The notes below the pieces were generated by a model. The model worked only from the letters and a program-made list of their open reading frames with translations, had not been told where the DNA came from and searched no databases. DNA of 64,000 bases from contig OY992537.1 in assembly GCA_963921195.1 (NCBI GenBank), forward strand, positions 174,795,021 through 174,859,020, read 5' to 3'. Every line of letters starts with the position of its first letter. The stretch's first letter is position 1. Origin of the DNA: Pegoplata infirma (lineage: Eukaryota > Arthropoda > Insecta > Diptera > Anthomyiidae). The position numbers were made by a program, and so were the translations under genes. Shown here piece by piece: positions 57,818 through 64,000 of this stretch.

Positions 57818-58022
57818 AGTTTTTTACATGTCAAAATTAATTGAAAATTTCAATTTTTTAATTTTTTAAAAAAATCGCCATTTTGAAAAATTGATTACGC
57901 AACACTAGAAAAGGCTGAAAATTTGAGTGCAAATTGCATTTTATACGTACTAAAACATCAAAAAAAATTAATCGATGGGGGTCGGGTCTTAAAGGCAGTA
58001 ATTTGCCCTGGAATGCCCATAT

Positions 58023-58237
58023 ATAATTGATCCATGATCGATTCTAAGACATTCTATGAATGTCCTTCTGTCCGTTCGTCTGTCTGATGATAACACAATA
58101 TAGTCCAAAATAAAAGAGCTGCGATCCTGAAATTTGTCAGGAGTATGTCTTATGGGCAATTTAAAACGGGCAAACTCGGATCAGGGGGAAAAAGTTTCCC
58201 CTTAAAGAACAAAACCAACCTATGAAAAACTACATTT
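58023..58237 (+). mobile_element. Partial mini-me/DINE-1-like B copy
   Basis: ATTGATCCATGATCGATTCT, TCTGTCCGTTCGTCTGTCTG and GGGGGAAAAAGTTTCCCC, directly followed by the next copy. Same tandem arrangement as at 10017-10930. Confidence 0.65.
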
Positions 58238-58264
58238 TTATACCCTCCAACCACAGTATGGGGG

Positions 58265-59939
58265 TTAGGGTGGTTCTTAAATATCAAAAGTTGGATTTCT
58301 GCACGGGACGCCCCCTCAGTTTATTAAGATTCATAAAAAAGTAATACCAAAATTTTTTCAAAATTTTCGAAAAGGTTCTTAAGGTCGCACCGGGCTCTTG
58401 AAGTTCGGGCCCTGGAGCAAAATAGACATTTTTGAAAAAAAAAAATTTTTTGTAAAAAAAAAATTAAATAAATCATTATGAAACTGGTTTTGTTTAACAA
58501 TTGACCCTTAGTACTTAATTAAAAATTTATAGATTTTTCGGACATAGTTAACCCTTTACCATGTAAGGTCAAAAAAATGTCGTTTTTTTGAGATCACGCC
58601 CAAAGACACAATTTCATGGATTTTAAAATTTTATTCCCATAATTTTAAAAATCTTCAAGTTTTATTGCACAATTTTATTAAATACATCTTGGAGAATCCA
58701 TGTTTAATTTTGGGTATTTTTCGCTCTTTCCATTTAGCATATGTAGCGATTTAATTTTGAGCGATTTTCAAGAAAATGCGTTTTTTCAACCATAATGGTG
58801 TATTCTTTTGCTTTGACCAACATTTTGAGAAAAATTAACTAAAGTTCAGTTGAATGTTGTTCCCATTGACCTTTATTGCACAGTTTTGAAATTTTACTTG
58901 TCCAGGACATTTTTAACCCATGTTTACCGACGGCCAAGACGCTAAAAAACGAAATTTGACTTTATTACAAAAAATTATTGGAAGTAATTAATAAAAAGCT
59001 TTATTTAGTCATAAAAGCTTAGTATTGAATTATTTTTACACAGAAAATCATATATCCGTGTCTACCAAAGACCAAAAAGGCTTATTTGGTCGCTAGGTCA
59101 AATGCCGTCTATTGTCGCTCAGACAAAAAATGGGTATTTTAACCTTTGGTTAATAAAGGTTAATGATTTCATTAGTAAAAATAAATAATTACTCATCTTT
59201 TATGATTAAATAAAACTTTGCATTAATTACTTTCAGTAATTTTTGTAATATAGTCAAATTTCGGTTTTTAGCCACTTGGCCGTCGGTCAACATGGGTTAA
59301 TAATGTCCTGGACTAGTAGCATTTGTAATAAAGGTCCAATGGAACAATATTTACTTGAACTTTAGTTACTTTTCCCCAAAATGTTGGTCAAAGCAAAAAA
59401 ATTAACCGTAATGATTGAAAAAACGCATTTTCTTGAAAATCGCTAAAATTAAATCGCTACATGTGCTAAATGGAAAGAGCGAAAAATACCCAAAATTAAA
59501 CATTGATTCTCCAAGATGTATTTAATAAGATTAAATAATAAAACTTGAAGATTTTTAAATTTATGGATAAAAAATTTGTAAAACCATGAAATTGTGTCTT
59601 TGGGCATAATCTTAAAAAAAGGACATTTTTTTGACCTTTCGTAGTAAAGGTTTAACTATGTCCGAAAAATTTATATTTTTTAATTAAATACTAAGGGTCA
59701 ATTGTTAAACAAACCCGGTTCCATAGTGATTTATTTAATTTTTTTTTTTTACAAAAAAAAAAAATTTTCAAAAAAGTATATTTTGCTCCAGGGCCCGAAC
59801 TTCAAGAGCCCGGTGCGACCTTAAGAGCATTTCCGAAAATTTTGAAAAAATTTTGGAATAACTTTTTCATGAATCTTAATAAACTAAGGGGGCGTCTCGT
59901 GCAGAAATCCAACTTTTTTGTTTTTAAGAACCACCCTAA
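58265..59939. mobile_element. 1.7-kb palindromic MITE, 6-bp TGGGGG target duplication
   Basis: TTAGGGTGGTTCTTAA and TTAAGAACCACCCTAA are exact inverses. TGGGGG precedes (58259-58264) and follows (59940-59945); the empty version CAGTATGGGGGTATAC stands at about 10496. The arms are about 750 bp (GTGCGACCTTAAGAGC mirrors TTCTTAAGGTCGCACC), with a loop of about 150 bp. No gene. Confidence 0.8.
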
Positions 59940-60012
59940 TGGGGGTATACTCACTTTGTCATTCTGTGTGTAAAGCATCAAAATATTGGTCTAGGACCCC
60001 ATAAAGTATATA

Positions 60013-60249
60013 TGAAGCGTTTATTGCAAAAACTTGATAAGCAACATTTTATTTTTTGGTGTGTTTAGCCTTCTGCTGATGTTCCATTGACAGATTATTG
60101 GCAGATGTTTTGTATAAACCCTTCGTGCAAGTATCATGAATATGAAAGTTCCTCTAAAGATTTATTTTTATCATCATTTCAAAAGTATTGAGGCAAAAAA
60201 CACCATAAAATGAAATGTTGCTTATCGAGTTTTTACAATAAGCCCTTCA
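60013..60249. mobile_element. 237-bp MITE in a TATATA target
   Basis: TGAAGCGTTTATTGCAAAAA and its near inverse ending AAGCCCTTCA; both arms share AAGCAACATTT/AAATGTTGCTT. The host ATATA sequence abuts on both sides. Confidence 0.75.
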
Positions 60250-60286
60250 TATATTTATGATCAGTGATCGATTCTAAGACATTCTA

Positions 60287-60796
60287 CACAGAAAAAAATA
60301 TGGAGGAAACAAATTTGAGTAATCACTTGTTTAAATTTAAAAACAAAAATTAAAGATTTTAAAAACAATTTAAGTAAATAATTTAATAAAAATTTAATAA
60401 TTTTTTTAATTTTTTTTAAACTATCATAGTTTTTTGAATTCTCGTTTAGTTTATAGTTTTTTGTGTATGTATATGAAAGTTTGTAATCGTCTTTTTAAAA
60501 TTTTTCTATGTCTTTGAGATATAAATATGTTTGGTAAAGTTTGAAAAAACAAGTTTTTTGTTTTTTTGTAAAAAAATTTAAAACTTTTTTAAACTTAAAA
60601 AAAAAAAAATAAATAGATAAATTTTGAGTAAATTTTTAATTGTGTCAATTAAAAATTTACTCAAATTTTTTTTTCAAACATTTAATAAATTTTTATTAAA
60701 AATACTATTAAATCGTTTACTGGTGAAAAATTTAGTAATTTTTTATTCAATAGTATTAAAAATTTACTCAAATATTTTTTTTTATTTTTTTCTGTG
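60287..60796. mobile_element. 510-bp Tc1/mariner-type MITE, TA target
   Basis: CACAGAAAAAAATA and TTTTTTTCTGTG ends with TA at 60285-60286 and 60797-60798. The empty host reads CATTCTAGCGATGTCCG, as at about 10139-10153. Very AT-rich; frames inside it are chance. Confidence 0.75.
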
Positions 60797-61346
60797 TAGC
60801 GATGTCCGTCTGTCTGTAGATAAAACGATGCAGTCCAAAATAAAAGAGCTAGACTCCCGACATTTGGCACGAATATGTCTTATGATCCTAGGCAGTTTAA
60901 GTTCGTAAATGAGCAAAATCGGACGAGGGGGGAAAAGGTTCCCCATTGAAAAACTAAACCAACCTCTGAAAAATACAATTTTTTTACATGATTTTTTTTG
61001 TATTTTTGTTTAACAAATGCAACATTTTTATACTACAAGAAGTTCAAACTGCTTCATTTAGACCCAAAGAATTAGAAAATGTGTTTTTTTTTCGGTCCGC
61101 CCCCCTTTTATGGGCGTGGAATAATAAAAAAAAATGGAATAATAAAAAAAAAAATATGATAAACTTGCATTTCTTTAGTGCAAAAAGCTTAAGAATGAAT
61201 TTTTAAACACATATTCGACAGGAAATTTGCCACCCCCAATTACCACGACCCCTCACCCAAAAACTCCCCTGCATTTTTTTTATTTTTTTGCATGTTTTAA
61301 GGGTATAAAAGATTCGGCACAGCCGAATTTAACACTCTTACTTGTT

Positions 61347-63600
61347 TTTACTATAAAAGATTTGGCACAGCCGAATTTAACACTCTCACTTGTTACTTAT
61401 AAAAAACACATCAGAATTTGGACACATACCCGATGTGGGGCCCCTAGGCAGTTGCCTACTTTGCCTCAAAGGTAATCCGGGCCTGGGAACATAAAAAGGC
61501 CTAGAACTAGGATAAACTCTTTTCCATTGCACAATTAATAGGTCAAATTAATAACTAAATTTTTATTATTTTTAATAAAAATTAAACAAAATTAGTAAAT
61601 AATATTTTTAGCTAAAAAAAATCAAAATTTTTTTTATCACCCAAAGACATTTCCCTACAGGTCAAATATTGTTTTGTGTTAATATTGACCCTAAAAAGCA
61701 ACTATTCCGACCACGACAATTTTGAAATTGGAAAACAGGAAAATGTTCTCCACCCTAGTGTACAAGAATACCGGATTGTACTCAATGAGGTCCGCACATG
61801 AGTAGGTGTTTACAATTTTATTGGGATTTAAAATTTTGGTGAGATTCATTCGTCCTTGCTTAGTTTTCGAAATATGGGGGTCAAATTCTACAAATTTATT
61901 TGTTTGATTTATTTAAGATTTTTTTTTTAAATTTAGTAAAAATATTTGTAAATTTACAAAAAAAAATTAAATTTTATAAAAAAAAATAATCAAAAAACTA
62001 ACAAAACATTTGGTTTTTTTGTTTTAACTAACATTTATAGAAAAAAAGAATTAGAAAAAAATATATTTATTTTGTGATGATGAAAATTAAAATGAATGTG
62101 CCCTCTTTTACCCTACACTAATAATGACAATAATCAAAATTAATGTGAGATAAACACATCTAAAATTAGACAATTAAAAATTTTAGGTTCTTATTAATAA
62201 TCATAAAATGCCCTAAAATTTTCATTATCATTGTCTTTAAGAAAGGGTAACGTAACTAATTATACAAAATTTAGTTGTAAAATAAGACAATTTGAAGATG
62301 ACTCTTCAAAAACAAAAGAAACAAAGAATTATGTCTAATGATGGGGGTAATAAATTCGCATTTAAAAATATTTTTTATGGTGTTTAAAACAATATTTTTA
62401 AAATTAACTTTAAATATGTAGGTATTAAATGATATTTAAACACGCAAAGTCTTCAAAAAAAAACCTCATCATCATCACATATGTCTGGCTGATGAGTATG
62501 TAATACTTTTAATTAAACCCCCCTTTCCATTGAATGATGAAAATAATATGTATGTAAGCGGTTTGTACCTTGGCTAATTATTTCGATGAAATTTTCATGT
62601 TCTAATAAAAAAAACCCGTATTTTGAGGAAATGTTGAAATAGGGAATTTAAAATGTATAATATCTTAAGTAACAGAAATTTAAAAAAGGGGTTTATGCAA
62701 TAACTTAGAAGATATCTCTAGAAGTGGATGATTGAAAAAAGTGCAAAGAAAAGTGTACTAAAATGTTTTCTGGCGGTTAGTTACCAGAGTTGATAGCGAT
62801 CGAAATTCTGGTCTATCATGTGATCTGTGAGTGTTGAATTTAGCTGTACCGAATCTTTGATAATCTCGAAATTGTAAAAACATGGCAAGGGCGTTTTTGT
62901 GTAAATTTACATTTTCTCCCCTTAATTTTTTTGTTAAATCAATTTACAAATTATTCCCGTAACATAATGGGATTTTTGTTAGTACATATTTTAAAAAACT
63001 TGCCCCATAAAATTACGGGGATATACTAAATAGTATTTATGCTTGTTAGAATTCATCCCATTAGCAATCAATTTACATATTTATTGATCACTTAACGTTC
63101 ATTGCCCTTTTTGTTTATTGTTCGATCTTATGTCTGCACAGCATTATAAATTGATTTAAATATTCGTCATATGCATCAGCAATTTGTTGTCGTCATTTAT
63201 TGACTCCCCCATACCGGATGTTGCTGATTTCTTACAATATTTTTGTTATTGATCAATTTCTCATAAGATTGATTTGTGTGTTCCCTGAAAAAAAAGTATT
63301 GGGATTTTTGAATTCTTACTTGTGGCGGTAAATCGTTTGTTAATTTAAAATTACAGGATATTATCGATCATTTGTTAAATTAATTTTGAAACTTTTTTTT
63401 TTTAATTTTTGATAAAGTTGTGGAGTCAAATAGATGGATGGATATGTTGGTGGTTTGACATTAAGAAAGTAAAAAGATTTTATTGTATGAAAATTTAAAA
63501 TGATTTAATGTGAGTTCAAAGTTCAATTATTCTAGAAACTAATTAGCTTTGTATTTCTGAGTAAGATGTAAAATATTTAATATTAATATTCTACCATGCA
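61347..63600. other. Largely featureless DNA with two element fragments
   Basis: AT-rich, no gene. Contains a possible hAT terminus at 61433-61487 and the start of an eroded mini-me B copy at 62831-62905 (GTGTTGAATTTAGCTGTACC, then GGCAAGGGCG). Confidence 0.5.
61433..61487 (-). mobile_element. hAT-like terminus, isolated
   Basis: On the minus strand CAGGCCCGGATTACC is followed by GCAACTGCCTAGGGGCCCC, a G/C-rich pattern recalling hAT ends. Only one end is present. Confidence 0.45.
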
Positions 63601-63607
63601 CGAATAG

Positions 63608-63730
63608 TAAAAGGTCCAAGATAAGTCACGTGACAAATCATCCGAACCCAAAAAACCTATCACAAATTTGACACCTTTTATAAAAAAATATTTATCACTT
63701 TTGTTAGGGAATGTCTCAGCCTCGGATATA
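63608..63730 (-). repeat. Third, inverted copy of the satellite-flanking sequence
   Basis: AAGATAAGTCACGTGACA, CCTATCACAAATTTGACACC and TTATCACTTTTGTTAGG are the inverse of the order at about 53050-53150 (after satellite array 2), with more divergence. No satellite unit follows within the window. Confidence 0.65.
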
Positions 63731-64000
63731 TCACTAGTTACATGTCACTGGACATGTCCCCTGAGAACATAATCTTTGCCGGCTCAATAGTGGCATGTCA
63801 CAGAACACCCACCATTTTTCTAAACTTTTTTTTTTTTTGTACAAAAAAAAAATTTCACAAAAGCATTTTATTTTTAATGAATTACCCAAACGCAAAAAAA
63901 AAATTGCCAAACATTTTTGTGAAAGGGACTTTTCAAAAATTTTCAAAACTTACAAGGGAAGAATCTCAACCCTTATGAACCGTTTTGCATTAAACTTAAA
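63731..64000. other. Window end, nothing recognised
   Basis: AT-rich. It holds TGTCACTGGACATGTCCCC near 63744-63762 and no credible gene. Confidence 0.4.

Larger units (their letters stand above)
54278..58020. mobile_element. Palindromic element X, copy 2, with nested insertions and a deleted centre
   Basis: The left end has lost its first bases (starts ATTCCAGCCCAAATCACTCA); the right end is complete (GTAATTTGCCCTGGAATGCCCAT). Nested here are 54346-54518, 54664-55028, 55068-56654 and 57196-57817. Sequence corresponding to 45150-45650 of copy 1, that is the hairpin tip, is missing (junction near 56755). Confidence 0.7.
58238..61346 (+). mobile_element. mini-me/DINE-1-like B element broken by three nested MITEs
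   Basis: Its pieces, 58238-58264, 59940-60012, 60250-60286 and 60797-61346, read continuously when the inserts are removed, through GTCCGTCTGTCTGTAG, AGGGGGGAAAAGGTTCCCC and GATTCGGCACAGCCGAATTT. An extra copy of the terminal AGATTTGGCACAGCCGAATT follows at about 61356-61395. Confidence 0.75.

Noticed and set aside
63744..63762. p53-like half-site GGACATGTCC
   Set aside because: A single palindromic decamer in repetitive DNA; no second half-site with proper spacing.
1..64000. tRNA, rRNA or other structured RNA genes
   Set aside because: No cloverleaf with B-box (GGTTCGAAT-type) and no rRNA-like conserved block was seen on either strand by eye.

Overview
The window is AT-rich, intron-bearing animal DNA and almost certainly comes from a higher fly (Diptera, Brachycera, probably a calyptrate such as a blowfly or house-fly relative). 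This is inferred from a Senseless-type zinc-finger exon with a normal AG acceptor and a Gln/His-rich tail, from many interspersed elements carrying (GTCC/GTCT)n proto-microsatellites in the style of mini-me/DINE-1, from a non-LTR retrotransposon of the R1/I/LOA type, and from Helitron ends. No rRNA, tRNA or CRISPR was found. Most of the window is nested mobile DNA and satellite arrays, as expected of heterochromatin or of a very large TE-loaded intron and its downstream flank.

Layout. 1-4057: a mini-me-like element, fragments of palindromic elements, and a short strong hairpin (2918-2995). 4058-8367: a DNA transposon with about 685-bp terminal inverted repeats (TIRs) and an intact two-exon transposase-like gene on the minus strand. 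8368-16000: a decayed LINE fragment, three mini-me-like copies, a pogo/Tigger-like MITE and a 35-bp satellite. 16161-26305: a giant inverted repeat (783-bp arms, about 8.6-kb spacer) enclosing a 5.1-kb non-autonomous Helitron made largely of a ~137-bp tandem repeat, itself inserted in a mini-me-like element. 27826-28463: the only host-gene exon recognised, the last two zinc fingers of a Senseless/Gfi-1 family factor (sens-2-like), followed after a TAA by 79 further in-frame codons. 29060-32643 and 51096-53035: two arrays of a 39-bp satellite whose unit contains TATCGATA, the DREF/BEAF-32-type motif. 32644-47262 and 53036-58020: the two copies of a segmental duplication that follows each array, each loaded with different insertions. 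47564-50895: a foldback-like 20/21-bp array that alternates orientation and is cut by an assembly gap (50896-51095). 58023-64000: mini-me-like copies with three nested MITEs, then largely featureless DNA.

How the parts relate. The duplication gives filled and empty sites, so several insertions can be bounded to the base with target-site duplications: TA, 4-bp TGAT, 6-bp TGGGGG, 8-bp hAT-like and a 10-bp LINE duplication. Long palindromes dominate, and several unrelated-looking palindromic elements share subterminal or terminal motifs with the transposase-bearing element at 4058-8367 or with one another. This suggests a small set of transposases mobilised much of the region. All boundaries and repeat comparisons were made by eye; copy numbers and similarity statements are approximate.
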